From positions 310,001 through 374,000 of the forward strand of contig NZ_SLWS01000010.1 in assembly GCF_004345645.1 (NCBI RefSeq): 64,000 bases of DNA, given 5' to 3'. The notes below the pieces were generated by a model, which did no database searches, was not told the DNA's origin, and saw only the letters and a program-made list of their open reading frames with translations. Origin of the DNA: Actinocrispum wychmicini (GTDB lineage: Bacteria > Actinomycetota > Actinomycetes > Mycobacteriales > Pseudonocardiaceae). The stretch's first letter is position 1. Every line of letters starts with the position of its first letter. A program made the position numbers and the translations under genes. Of this stretch, positions 9,001 to 16,088 are shown in pieces.

Positions 9001-11050
9001 CCCGCTGGTCATGGCGGGTGGAACGGCCGCGCTGCTGCCGTTCTCGTGGCGCGGTGTGGCGATCCACGCCCCGGTCTCTAACACTGTTAGAGTGCGACTG
9101 GCGCTCGACGGCGACACGGTGGCCATCACGCTCGCGGACACCGCCGGAACCCCGGTCGCCTCAGTGGACTCGATGGTTCGCCGTTCCCCGGACCACCTCC
9201 GGCACGTCGTGTGGCAGCCGCTGGGCCTGGGCGACCCGGCCGACCTGCCGGACGTGCTCATGCTGGACTCCCCGGCCGGTGCGGTGCCCGGCGCCGTCCG
9301 GTGGGTGCTCGACCAGGTGCTCGCGGCCATCCAGTGGATCCTCACCGACGAGGGCGGGCGGCGGCTCGTGGTGGTCACGAAGAACGCGGTGGCGACCGTG
9401 CCGGGCGACCGGGTGGATGTCCGGCAGGCGCCGGTGTGGGGTGTGGTCCGGGCCGCGCAGGCCGAGAACCCCGGCCGGTTCGTGCTGGTGGACATCGACG
9501 ACGCCGAGCCGTCGCACCGCAACCTCGCCGCCGCGGTCGCCACCGGCGAACCCGAGATCGCCCTGCGCGTCGGCCGGGCCCAGGTGCCCAGGCTGGTCCG
9601 GTTGTCCGGAAAGGACGGTCGCCACTGGAAAAGTGACCGCCCAGTCCTGATCACCGGCGGCACCGGCGGCCTGGGCGCGTTGATCGCCCGGCACCTGATG
9701 ACCGAGCACGGTGTCCGGGACGTGATCCTGGCCAGCCGCGCCGGAATGACCGCGCCCGGCGCCGCGGCCCTGCGTGACCTCGGGATGACCGTGGCGGCGT
9801 GTGACGTGTCCGACCGGGAGGCGCTGGCCGCGCTGATCGAGCGGCACCAGCCCGGGGGAGTGGTGCACGCGGCCGATGTCGCGGACAACTGCCTGGTGGA
9901 AGCGATCTCGTCGGAACGGATGCACGAGGTGCTGAAGCCCAAGGCGGACGTCGCCTGGTACCTGCACGAACTGCTGGGTGACGTGCCGCTGTTCGTGATG
10001 ATCTCGTCGGCCGGGGCACATGTGCTCGCGGCCGGGCAGGGGAGCGACGCGGCGGCCAACCGTTTCCTGGACGGCTTGGCCGCGCACCGGCGTTCCCTCG
10101 GACTGTCCGCGGTGTCGATGGCGTTCTCGAAAGACGAAGGCCTGGCGATGTTCGACGCGGCCCTGCACGCCGGCGTGGCCGCGGTCGATGTCGGCGACCA
10201 GGACAGCTTCCACGACCTGTTCGTCCGCACCATCACGGACGGCGACGTCCACAAAGGACTTTCGCTGCTCCGGGCGGCGGCCGACCTGAGGCCGGCGTTC
10301 CACTCCCCGGAGGACCTGTCCGAACTGCCGAAACCGGTCACTTTCAGCACCCCGGGCAGCGGCGGCAAACAGCCGCGGCTGATCTGCCTGAGCACACCCA
10401 CCGTCGCCGGCGGCGTCAACCAGCACGCCCGCCTGGCCGCCCAGCTGCACATGCCGGTCACGGCGTTGCCGATGCCCGGCTTCGGCGACGGCGAAAGCCT
10501 GCCCGACTCGTTCGACGCGGTCGTCGCCGTGCTCGCCGAGAGCGTGCGCCGCGCGGCCAACGGCGACCCGTTCGTGCTGCTCGGTTTCTCCTCGGGCGGC
10601 CTGCTCGCGCACGCCACCGCGGCCCACATGGAACGGATGGGCGTCCCGCCGACGGCCGTGATCCTGCTGGACACCTACCGGGTGACCGAGGACGGCGGCT
10701 CGGAGGTCGTCAAGCGGATGGCGCTGGCCGTGCCCACCAAAGCCGCCGAGTTGGGCGCGTTCACGAGCACCGAGCTGTCCGCCATGGGCCGTTACGTGGA
10801 GCTGCTGCCCGACTTCACGCTCGACCGGCTCGCCGCGCCGGTGCTGTTCGTGCAGGCGGGTGAGCTGTTCGACACCGGTCGGCCGGTCGCCGGGGAGTGG
10901 CAGGCCACGTGGGAGTCCGCACACACCGTGCTGACCGTGCCTGGCACCCACTTCACCATCGCGGAACAGCACGCGGGGACCACCGCGCGGGCCATCGAGG
11001 GGTGGCTGGCGAACGTGATCCTCGACGAGTTCTTGGGAGGGAACCAGTGA
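2..11050 (+). CDS. Modular type I polyketide synthase, C-terminal part (5' end outside window)
   Basis: The reading frame is open from the left edge and starts inside an acyltransferase. Domain order by nucleotide is roughly: AT (2-550), DH (780-1500), KR (1500-2640), ACP (2760-2970); KS (3005-4170), remnant AT (4400-4800), DH (4970-5600), ACP (5640-5865); KS (5905-7110), AT (7400-8230), DH (8435-9190), KR (9200-10170), thioesterase (10370-11040). Both KS domains keep DTACSSS, HGTGT and the GHT histidine. The first and last ATs carry HAFH/HSLH motifs typical of malonyl-CoA selectivity. All three DHs keep HxxxGxxxxP and the later D-x-x-x-H. The first KR has LDD and SS...YAAAN, so it looks active and B-type. 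The TE has GFSSGG. Several sites are damaged: ACP1 serine is Trp, AT2 lacks its serine, KR3 lacks its tyrosine, and no ACP lies before the TE. The stop overlaps the next start (GTGA). Confidence 0.93.
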   Translation, partial: AHVAGVLSLEDACALVSARGQLMQDLPPGGAMVVVQANEHEVEPLLTARVSIAAVNGPDSVVIAGDEAEVLAIAGRFEHTKRLRVSHAFHSVLMEPMLAEFRAIAEQLTYHISAVPIVSTVMGDIADDIDTPEYWVRHARQAVRFADGIRCLSAQGVTKFLELGPDGVLTGMAGQTVPDALLVPIMRRTRPEVGTLLNAVAQLYVSGVDIDWPAFFAGSGGSRVDLPTYPFQRARYWAGSAPSPVRTTVVPLATGGVVLNAEVTVRSWLADHVVDGSVVFPGTGFVELALQAGRAAGHPAVDELTLESPLVMPADGPVQIQVSVDDRALVIHSRTEDGPWIPHAHGTVGAGSSALTELVDWPPTGTEVDVDACYAGLGYGPAFKALRKVWRDGDVVYAEAMLPAPRDDFGMHPALLDACLHAAMVTGESGRIMVPFAWSGVRLYAPGATSVRIRLTPDGAGGVALFVADEAGQPVMDVDRVVLRAGEPVARTSRDDLFEVRWTALPTVTARPSAVSTLEWDDLYGPMDLGPVPDIVFLRPDDTDVHAATRRMLSTMQCWLKDARFAPSRLLVLTSGAVALPGEDVTDLAGAAIWGMVRAAQLEAPDRFLIADIDDTADISAIVATDEPQSVVRAGTLYGARLAPAVAAPRDVTFDGTVLITGGTGALGTLVARHLVTHHGVRKLVLASRSGGTELPDLDAEIVVAACDVADRAALADLLAEHPVTAVVHLAGVLDDGTIGSTTPDRLAAVLRPKVDAAWNLHELTAALSMDLSAFVMFSSASGVIGSPGQVAYAAANGFLDGLATHRRARGLAAQSLAWGLWELGLAEHADLSRIARTGIGRLTSEQGLALFDASVAMDAPVLVPMRWDRRPVGDADETPLLFRGLDRSRWRASVGRAPDAVAHSLAVRPEPDREAALLDLVRTQVALTLGHEPSTIDPTKTFQELGFDWVTAVEFRNALAEEIGVRLPATLAFDHPTPARLAAHLAHGPVSRPVATTPVMADEIAIVAMSCRYPGGVGSPEDLWRLVAEERDVISAFPADRGWDAVGFGGFLPEAGEFDPAFFGIGPSEAAAMDPQQFLLLETAWEAFERAGIDPVSLRGSLTGFFAGMMHHDYPGNSSTGALASGRVSYVFGLEGPSLTIDTACSSSLVALHLAVQALRSGECSLALAGGVAVMATPETFTFDGLSPDGRCRSFSSTSDGTGWAEGAGMLLVERLTDARRNGHPVLAIVKGSAVNSDGTSNGFAAPNGPAQQRVIAQALANARLSTSDIDVIEAHGTGTPLGDPIEVQALLSTYGQDRSAPVWLGSVKSNMGHTQAAAGVAGVIKMIMAMRHGVMPRTLHVTAPTPRVDWGQGQVELLTAARPWPGPVRRAAVSSFGLSGTNAHVIIQHVPTPPRPKVDLPVVPWVVSAKTPAALSAQIDRILSDVDGRSPADVGYTLAGRAAFEYRAAMVGDETHYGRVRSGGTVFVFASRGGHTGMGGELRAAYPVFARAFDTVMAEMTNQGGTEQLLALEVALYRLMRSWGVTPDYLVGHGVGEIALAHVSGVLTLADAVTMVVRGNLTDDADDTAVVTECRGLAGMARFVEIGPDMMVPDAIPTLRVGHPEALTVVTALAQLYLTGAEVDWATFFAGAQRVDLPTYAFQRQRFWLSPNTVTLSEQDWLDHSVDGQVLFPGRGFVELVVRAGHTVIDELVLHAPLVLTEDVQVTLAGAGPIKIHSRGTLHAEATVSDTASAPAMDLTEWPPATAIDLREPYETLRANGLDYGPTFQGLRKAWRRGDELFAEITLSEDGFARRLDAAMHVAMLESDAALPFVWTNIAVYGPMTETIRVRVTRPAMGVIALDIADDAGRPVMSVGSVAGRPAHDLRLTEETALTSADANLMDMVLAHVAAILGHADGGDIDPDRPFEDLGFDSLAAVELRNQLSEATGRKLPATLAVDHPTPRAVADYLTDADAPAEEHAEPVADDPIAIIGMSCRYPGRVASPDELWELVANGVDAISAFPTDRGWDGTGQGGFLYDAAEFDAGMFGISPDDAMTMDPQQRILLETAWEAMESACIDPTALKGSPTGVFAGLMYHDYGLGVRAAMTSAGSLASGRVSYVFGLEGPSVTVDTACSSSLVAMHLAAQALRSGECTLALAGGVAVMGTPGVFTEFARQRGLAADGRSKSFSADADGTSWAEGAGVLLLERLSDARRNNHPVLAILRGTAINQDGASNGMTAPNGPAQQRVIRQALANAGLSAQDIDVVEAHGTGTILGDPVEAQAILATYGQDRTTPVWLGSVKSNLGHTQAAAGVAGVIKMIQAIRHGILPKTLHVTDPSHEVDWTSGDVRLLTEPHEWIENGHPRRAAVSSFGISGTNAHVIIEQAPAGPPAPKPVMNSAIPLVLSAKTPAALPAQAAKLLTHIDDDPELDPVNVACSLATGRAMLPHRAAVVGANRAKLKQALAALAEGRDLQGVVRRTTDDGLTAFLFTGQGAQRLGMGRELHGAYPVFAEAFDAVVAELDKVLDMPLCGVIWGEEEDLANQTVFIQAGLFAVEVALYRLLESWGVRPDYLAGHSIGELTAAYVAGVLSLEDAAVLVAARGWLMQELPPGGAMAALQATEDEVAPMMTDKVCVAAVNSPDWLVVSGMEDIVVEIAARFAAQGRRTERLRVSHSLHSPYVEPMLSDLRTIASGLRYHLPAIPVVSSVTGEFADSLDLPDYWVRHARQPVRFADTVDFLRRKGVTRFVELGPDGMLSAMDSSFIPMMRRHRPETNSVVTALAQLHVSGVDVDWPAFFAGTGARWVDLPTYAFQRERYWLEPAAGSPTAIHPFLTAAVPAPDEDSVTFTGRLSAQDHPWLADHEVNGTTLVPGSVFVELALAAGTQVGYPVVDELTLPTPLPLNGSVAIQVVVGTPSGGTRPVRVYARNGSDWVLHAEGMCAKGSSVPARLDEWPPADAIPADVDELYSSLADKGFDYGPALLGVRAAWRRGGEIFAEVSVEGSGFGIHPALLDACTHPLVMAGGTAALLPFSWRGVAIHAPVSNTVRVRLALDGDTVAITLADTAGTPVASVDSMVRRSPDHLRHVVWQPLGLGDPADLPDVLMLDSPAGAVPGAVRWVLDQVLAAIQWILTDEGGRRLVVVTKNAVATVPGDRVDVRQAPVWGVVRAAQAENPGRFVLVDIDDAEPSHRNLAAAVATGEPEIALRVGRAQVPRLVRLSGKDGRHWKSDRPVLITGGTGGLGALIARHLMTEHGVRDVILASRAGMTAPGAAALRDLGMTVAACDVSDREALAALIERHQPGGVVHAADVADNCLVEAISSERMHEVLKPKADVAWYLHELLGDVPLFVMISSAGAHVLAAGQGSDAAANRFLDGLAAHRRSLGLSAVSMAFSKDEGLAMFDAALHAGVAAVDVGDQDSFHDLFVRTITDGDVHKGLSLLRAAADLRPAFHSPEDLSELPKPVTFSTPGSGGKQPRLICLSTPTVAGGVNQHARLAAQLHMPVTALPMPGFGDGESLPDSFDAVVAVLAESVRRAANGDPFVLLGFSSGGLLAHATAAHMERMGVPPTAVILLDTYRVTEDGGSEVVKRMALAVPTKAAELGAFTSTELSAMGRYVELLPDFTLDRLAAPVLFVQAGELFDTGRPVAGEWQATWESAHTVLTVPGTHFTIAEQHAGTTARAIEGWLANVILDEFLGGNQ

Positions 11051-12624
11051 CGTTCACGATCACACGGCACAAGGTGGCCGAGCGGCTGGATGAGTTCATC
11101 CTCGCCGCCGCCAAGGTCACCCCGCAACGCCCGGCGGTCATGGAACACGGCCTGGACGGCAGCCTCAACACGTTGTCGTACCGGCAGTTGGAGCGCCTCA
11201 CCCACGACTTCGCGTTCGCCCTGGACGAGCTGGGCCTGCACGTCGGCGACCGGGTGGTGGTCGAGTCGAACACGTCGGCGTCGGCGGTCGCGATGATCCT
11301 GGCCTGCTCGTCGCTGGGCATCACGTTCATCCCGGTCAGCCCGGAGATGCCGCTGCACCGGCTGATGTCGGTGATCCGGTCGGCCGACGCGGCCATGCAC
11401 GTCCAGGCCATCGACGGCAAACGCGACGACCTGCCGCCGGACGTGCCGACCGGGCGGTTCGGCCGGCACGGCCTGATGGTGAGCCGGGCCCCCAAGCCCA
11501 GCACCCGGTACCGCCGCGAGATCGTGGCCACCGACCCGGCGTACATGATCTTCACCTCGGGCACCACCGGCCGGCCCAAAGGCGTGGCCATGAGCCACCG
11601 GGCCGTGCTGGCGTTCTACCGGGGCATGCTGGCGCACAGCGTCATCACGTGCGACGACCGGGTGGCCACGACATCGCCGCTGCAGTGCGACTTCGCGCTG
11701 CTCGACATCGGCCTCGCCCTCGGCACCGGCGCCACCCTGCTCGCGGTGCCCCGGGAGGCGGTCCGCTGGCCGCGCCGGTTCCTCGGCTTCCTGCGCGAGT
11801 CCGGCGCCACCCAGGTCAACGGCGTCCCGTCGATCTGGCGCCCGGTGCTGCGGCACGAGGCCGACGCGCTCGCCGAACTCGACCAGATCCGCGGCATCCT
11901 GTTCTCTGGCGAGAACTTCCCGCTGACCGAACTCCGCCAGCTGCAGCAGACCCTGCCGACCGCCCGGATCGTGAACTGCTTCGGCCCGACCGAGGCGATG
12001 GCGTTCTCCCTGACCGACGTGCCGAACCCGTTGCCGCCCAGCATGAAGCGGCTGTCCATCGGCTTCGCCTACCCGGGCGCGGAGATGATGCTGATCGACG
12101 AGGAGGGCACCCCGATCGACCGCGCCGGGGTGGTCGGCGAGATCTACCTGCGCGGCCCGTCGCTGTTCAACGGCTACTGGGACGACCCGGAGGCGACCGC
12201 GAAGGCCCTCGTCCCGGATCCGCTGTGCCCCCGGTCCGGCCAGCTGGTGCTGAAGTCCGGAGACCTGGCGTACAAAGGGGAGCACGGCGAGCTGTACTTC
12301 TGCGGCCGGACCGACTCCCAGGTGAAGATCCGCGGCAACCGGGTGGAACTCGGCGAGGTCGAACGGCGGCTCACCGAGTTCCCGGACATCGCGGCGGCGG
12401 TCGCCTTCGTCCGGCAGCGCCCCGGCGAGGACACCGAACTGGCCGCGTTCGTGGTGCTGCGCCCGGACGTCCCGGACGTCGACCACGCCACGCTGAGCAC
12501 GTTCTGCATGCAGACCATGCCGGACTACATGGTGCCCAGGGAGATCAAAGTCCTGCCGGAACTCCCGGTGACGACCAACGGCAAGACCGACCGCGCCGCC
12601 CTGGCCGCCACCCCCGACCTATGA
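11047..12624 (+). CDS. Stand-alone adenylation enzyme (amino-acid:carrier-protein ligase)
   Basis: This 525-residue adenylate-forming enzyme has no condensation or carrier domain. It shows the A3 loop FTSGTTGRPKG (near residue 169), the A5-type CFGPTEAM, the A7/A8 segment LKSGDLAY...VELGEVERRL and the A10 lysine in NGKTDR near residue 512. The GTG start at 11047 overlaps the PKS stop, so the two are probably translated together. Such enzymes activate an amino or hydroxy acid as the acyl-AMP and load it on an ACP. In macrolactam clusters a free-standing A enzyme (VinN type) loads a beta-amino acid starter. The KamA-type aminomutase 800 bases downstream makes that role attractive here, but the substrate cannot be read from the sequence by eye. 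A DltA-like or aryl-acid ligase role is less likely but not excluded. Confidence 0.88.
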   Translation: MTFTITRHKVAERLDEFILAAAKVTPQRPAVMEHGLDGSLNTLSYRQLERLTHDFAFALDELGLHVGDRVVVESNTSASAVAMILACSSLGITFIPVSPEMPLHRLMSVIRSADAAMHVQAIDGKRDDLPPDVPTGRFGRHGLMVSRAPKPSTRYRREIVATDPAYMIFTSGTTGRPKGVAMSHRAVLAFYRGMLAHSVITCDDRVATTSPLQCDFALLDIGLALGTGATLLAVPREAVRWPRRFLGFLRESGATQVNGVPSIWRPVLRHEADALAELDQIRGILFSGENFPLTELRQLQQTLPTARIVNCFGPTEAMAFSLTDVPNPLPPSMKRLSIGFAYPGAEMMLIDEEGTPIDRAGVVGEIYLRGPSLFNGYWDDPEATAKALVPDPLCPRSGQLVLKSGDLAYKGEHGELYFCGRTDSQVKIRGNRVELGEVERRLTEFPDIAAAVAFVRQRPGEDTELAAFVVLRPDVPDVDHATLSTFCMQTMPDYMVPREIKVLPELPVTTNGKTDRAALAATPDL

Positions 12625-13218
12625 ACCGGCTGGTTGGGGTGCGGTCCTGGGGAGGCCGGCGATCGCGCGGATGGCGTCGGCGAGGTCCTTGCCGTCGGGG
12701 GCCTTGTCCGGGTCGACCAGCCACTGGGCGATCACCCCGGTGAGCATCGCCAGGGCGAACGAGCCGGCCGACCGGACCGAGTGCTCGTCGGCGGTCGGGT
12801 CGATCAGTTGCAGCAGGGTCGCCAGGCCACGGCGGGCGGTCTCCTGGGCGGCCGAGAAGTACGGCCGCATCTCGGGGGAGTGCTGCAGGTGGCTGAAGAT
12901 CTCGAACTGCGCCACCCAGAGCTCCCGGTGCTCCTCGAACATGCAGATCACCCGGGTCCAGACCGCCTCGAAGCGGTCGAGCGGGGTGTCGTCCGGGTTG
13001 GCGGACGCGGCCAGCGTCTGGCCGAGCTCGTTGCCCCACTCCTCGGTGGCCTGCACGAGGGCCGCGTTCATCAACGCGTCCTTCGTGCCGAAGTGGTACC
13101 CGATCGACCCGAGGTTCGTGTTGGACGCCGCCACGATGTCCCGTGCCGTCGTCCGGGCGAACCCCTTCTCGAGCAGGCAGCGCTTCGCGCCCTCGAGGAG
13201 CTGCTCCCGATGTCCCAT
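12619..13218 (-). CDS. TetR/AcrR family transcriptional regulator
   Basis: The 199-residue protein has an N-terminal helix-turn-helix of TetR type, with KGFARTTARDIVAASN followed by LGSIGYHFGTKDALM, and a helical C-terminal ligand domain. It runs convergently into the adenylation gene with a 6-base tail-to-tail overlap. It is divergent from the aminomutase gene, with 201 bases between the two starts. A CTGTT...AACAG inverted repeat at 13227-13249, just upstream of its start, could be its operator. It is a plausible repressor of the aminomutase-aminotransferase pair. The ligand is unknown. Confidence 0.9.
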   Translation of the reverse strand: MGHREQLLEGAKRCLLEKGFARTTARDIVAASNTNLGSIGYHFGTKDALMNAALVQATEEWGNELGQTLAASANPDDTPLDRFEAVWTRVICMFEEHRELWVAQFEIFSHLQHSPEMRPYFSAAQETARRGLATLLQLIDPTADEHSVRSAGSFALAMLTGVIAQWLVDPDKAPDGKDLADAIRAIAGLPRTAPQPAGS

Positions 13219-13226
13219 CCGCTGTC

Positions 13227-13249
13227 CTGTTCGACGATTGAGTTAACAG
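13227..13249. promoter_or_regulatory. Candidate operator between tetR and the aminomutase gene
   Basis: Five-base arms CTGTT and AACAG are separated by 13 bases directly upstream of the tetR start. The site lies in an AT-richer patch in a divergent intergenic region, where TetR operators are usually found. The arms are short, so this is weak evidence. Confidence 0.3.
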
Positions 13250-13407
13250 CGTATCGGGGCGGGCGACCCCCTGGCCAGCCGCGCCGCCGCGCCGGCCCGG
13301 CGCATTGTGTGGAATTCCGGACATGAGAAATTGTGTTCGCCGGCCGTGAGCCCGCCACGAATATCCGAAAGAGGGGTCAACCAGGGTCCGTACGCTGGGC
13401 CGATCCT

Positions 13408-13413
13408 TATCAT
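13408..13413 (+). promoter_or_regulatory. -10 box placing a leaderless start for the aminomutase gene
   Basis: TATCAT ends six bases before the ATG at 13420. This is the spacing expected when transcription starts at or next to the start codon. No Shine-Dalgarno sequence precedes that ATG, which supports leaderless initiation. It is why 13420 was chosen over the upstream in-frame start at 13333. No clear -35 box is visible. Confidence 0.45.
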
Positions 13414-13419
13414 GGATAT

Positions 13420-14694
13420 ATGACATTGCTGGCGGAGACCGTCCCGCCGACCGCGCGTTTTCGCGCCTACGGGCCGCGACATATCGACGACATCGCGGTG
13501 CGTTACGGCCTGTCCGCCGAGATCGCCGGCACAATTCGCGCACTCGCCAGGGTGCTGCCGTTTCGGGTCAATGAGTATGTCCTCGAAGAACTCGTCGACT
13601 GGTCGAATGTGCCGGCCGATCCGATTTTCCAACTGGTGTTCCCGCAACGCGGCATGCTGCCGTTGGCCGACGAGCTGCGGCTGGCCAGCCCCGAGCCGTC
13701 GTTCATCCACCGGATCCGGGCCGGGCTGAACCCGCACCCGTCCGGCCAGCTGCGCAACGTGCCCATTGTGGACGGTCGGGAACTGCCGGGGATCCAGCAC
13801 AAGTACGCCGAAACCGTGCTGTACTTCCCCAGCCACGGCCAGACGTGCCACTCGTACTGCGCCTACTGCTTCCGGTGGGCCCAGTTCGTCGGCGACACCG
13901 ACCTGAGGTTCGCCGCGCCCGACCCGGCGGACCTGGTCGCGTACCTGCGCACCCGGCCGGCCGTCAGCGACGTGCTGCTGACCGGCGGCGACCCGATGGT
14001 GATGTCGAGCGACCGGCTCCGCGCGCACGTCGAGCCGCTGCTCGGGGTCACCTCGGTCGAGACGGTCCGGATCGGCACGAGATCGGTGGCGTACTGGCCG
14101 TACCGGTTCACCACCGACCAGGACGCCGACGACGTCCTGCGGCTGTTCGACCAAGTCATCGCCGCCGGCCGGACGCTGGCCGTGATGGCGCACTTCGCAC
14201 ACCCCCGCGAGCTGGCCACCGACGAGGCACAGCGCGCGCTGGCCCGGATCCGGTCGACCGGCGCGATCGTGTACTGCCAGGCGCCGTTGGTGGCGCATGT
14301 CAACGACGACGCCGGCACGTGGTCGGAGCTGTGGCGGCGCGAGCTGGCGGCCGGCGCGGTGCCGTACTACATGTTCGTCGAACGGGACACGGGCCCGCAC
14401 GACTACTTCAAGGTCCCGTTGGCCCGCGCGGTGGAGATCTTCCAGGCCGCGTACCGGACCCTGCCGGGGCTGGCGCGGACGGTGCGCGGGCCGGTGATGT
14501 CCGCGACCGCGGGCAAGGTCGTGATCGATGGCGTGACTGACGGCTTCTTTCAGTTGCGGATGCTGCAGGCCCGTGACCCGGCGCTGGTGGGCCGGCCGTT
14601 CCGGGCCGCGTACTCGCCAAGCGCGTGCTGGTTGGACGAGTTGCACATGGACTGCACCACACCGGCTGATATTGCCGAGGGGATCACGGGGTGA
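13420..14694 (+). CDS. KamA-family radical SAM aminomutase (2,3-aminomutase type)
   Basis: The 424-residue protein carries the radical SAM cluster CHSYCAYC (Cys143, 147, 150), spaced CxxxCxxC, which binds a 4Fe-4S cluster and SAM. It shows the LLTGGDPMVM block typical of the lysine 2,3-aminomutase family. Near the C-terminus, SATAGKVVIDG contains the probable PLP lysine (Lys366). Family members move an alpha-amino group of lysine, glutamate or arginine to the beta carbon; which substrate is used here is not clear by eye. The gene lies between the free-standing adenylation enzyme and an aminotransferase, and its stop overlaps a GTG of the following frame. The likely role is supply of a beta-amino acid building block. 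A housekeeping role such as EF-P modification is unlikely in this setting. Confidence 0.88.
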   Translation: MTLLAETVPPTARFRAYGPRHIDDIAVRYGLSAEIAGTIRALARVLPFRVNEYVLEELVDWSNVPADPIFQLVFPQRGMLPLADELRLASPEPSFIHRIRAGLNPHPSGQLRNVPIVDGRELPGIQHKYAETVLYFPSHGQTCHSYCAYCFRWAQFVGDTDLRFAAPDPADLVAYLRTRPAVSDVLLTGGDPMVMSSDRLRAHVEPLLGVTSVETVRIGTRSVAYWPYRFTTDQDADDVLRLFDQVIAAGRTLAVMAHFAHPRELATDEAQRALARIRSTGAIVYCQAPLVAHVNDDAGTWSELWRRELAAGAVPYYMFVERDTGPHDYFKVPLARAVEIFQAAYRTLPGLARTVRGPVMSATAGKVVIDGVTDGFFQLRMLQARDPALVGRPFRAAYSPSACWLDELHMDCTTPADIAEGITG

Positions 14695-14708
14695 AGGGAG
14701 CACAGACG

Positions 14709-15965
14709 ATGGCTGGCTGGCGCGTATCGCCCAACCTGGCCCTCAACCAGCAGGTCGCGGCGCGGGTGGCGAACGGCGAGTCCATTGTGCACATGGGGTT
14801 CGGCGAGGCGCGGCTGCCGGCGTTCGGGCCGTTGGTCCAGCGGCTGGTCGCCGGCGCGGGTCGCACCTCGTACGGGCCGGTGGCCGGTGGGCGCGCGGTG
14901 CGGGAGGCCGCGGCCGGGTACTTCTCCCGGCGGCGGATGCCGACCAGCCCGGACCAGATCGTGGTCGGGCCGGGCAGCAAACCGTTGTTGATGGCCCTCA
15001 ACCTGGTCGTCCCCGGGGACGTGCTGCTGCCGAAACCGGCGTGGAACACGTACGCGCCGCAGGCCGAACTGGCCGGGAAGAAGGCGTTCCACGTGCCGAT
15101 CCCGACCTCCGCGGGCGGCGTGCCCGACCCGGGGGCGTTGCGGGAGACCATTCTCGCGGCCCGCGCGCTCGGCCGGGACCCACGGATCCTGATACTGACG
15201 TTGCCGGACAACCCGACCGGGACGCTGGCGTCGCCGAAACTGGTCCGCGAGGTCTGCGCGGTCGCCGAGCAGGAGGACCTGCTCATCGTCTCCGACGAGA
15301 TCTACCGGGACCTGGTGCACGACCCGGCGACCCCGTTCGTGAGCCCGGCCGAGCTGGCGCCGCCGCGGACCGTGGTCACCACCGGCCTGTCCAAGAGCCT
15401 CGCGGTGGGCGGCTGGCGGATCGGCGCGGCCCGGTTCCCGGACGGCCCGTGGGGCCAGAAGATCCGGGACGGCGTGCTGTCGTTCGCCAGCGAGGTCTGG
15501 TCCACTTTGGCCGGTCCGATGCAGGAGGTGGCCGAGTACGCCTTCAGCGAACCGCCGGAGCTGCGGCAACGGCTGGCCGACAGCGCGCGGCTGCACGGTG
15601 TGGTCGCGGCCGCGGTGCACCGGATCATGGTGGACGCCGGCGCGGTCTGCCGGCCGCCGGCCGGCGGTTTCTACGTCTACCCGGACTTCGGCCCGGTCCG
15701 CGGCAAACTGGGGCTGCTCGGCGTCACCGACTCGGACTCGCTCGCCCAACACCTGCTGGACGAGCACGCGATCGTGGTGCTCGCCGGGCACCTGCTGGGC
15801 GACGACTTCGGCGCGCTCAAGTTCAAAGCCGCCACCAGCATGCTTTACGGCGACACCGCGGAGTTGCAAGAGCAGGCGCTGGCCGCGGCCGATCCGCTGC
15901 GGCTGCCGCATATCAGCGACACGCTGACCAGGATCGATGAGGCATTCACCAAGCTGTGCGCGTGA
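14709..15965 (+). CDS. Class I/II PLP-dependent aminotransferase
   Basis: The 418-residue fold-type I aminotransferase has PDNPTGTLASP, the Asp-x-x-Tyr of SDEIYRDL and the Schiff-base lysine (Lys229) in GLSKSLAVGGWRIG. The ATG at 14709 is preceded by AAGGGAG eight bases upstream, so it is preferred over the GTG at 14691 that overlaps the aminomutase stop. The gene is almost certainly co-transcribed with the aminomutase. It may provide or drain the keto or amino acid used by that enzyme, or act on the polyketide. The substrate cannot be assigned from sequence alone. Confidence 0.9.
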   Translation: MAGWRVSPNLALNQQVAARVANGESIVHMGFGEARLPAFGPLVQRLVAGAGRTSYGPVAGGRAVREAAAGYFSRRRMPTSPDQIVVGPGSKPLLMALNLVVPGDVLLPKPAWNTYAPQAELAGKKAFHVPIPTSAGGVPDPGALRETILAARALGRDPRILILTLPDNPTGTLASPKLVREVCAVAEQEDLLIVSDEIYRDLVHDPATPFVSPAELAPPRTVVTTGLSKSLAVGGWRIGAARFPDGPWGQKIRDGVLSFASEVWSTLAGPMQEVAEYAFSEPPELRQRLADSARLHGVVAAAVHRIMVDAGAVCRPPAGGFYVYPDFGPVRGKLGLLGVTDSDSLAQHLLDEHAIVVLAGHLLGDDFGALKFKAATSMLYGDTAELQEQALAAADPLRLPHISDTLTRIDEAFTKLCA

Positions 15966-16088
15966 GTCATCGCGTCAAGCGTGAGAAAATCATGATCCGC
16001 GGATGAGTTCATCGTCAGTCGATCGGTGAACATCTCCCGGGCACGAACATTCATTAATGGGTTGTTCGTGGTCAGGAGGAGTAGCGAA

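Noticed and set aside
9161..10972. Minus-strand ORF of 603 codons opposite the last PKS module
   Set aside because: The sequence lies antisense to clear KR and TE domains and has shadow-like composition.
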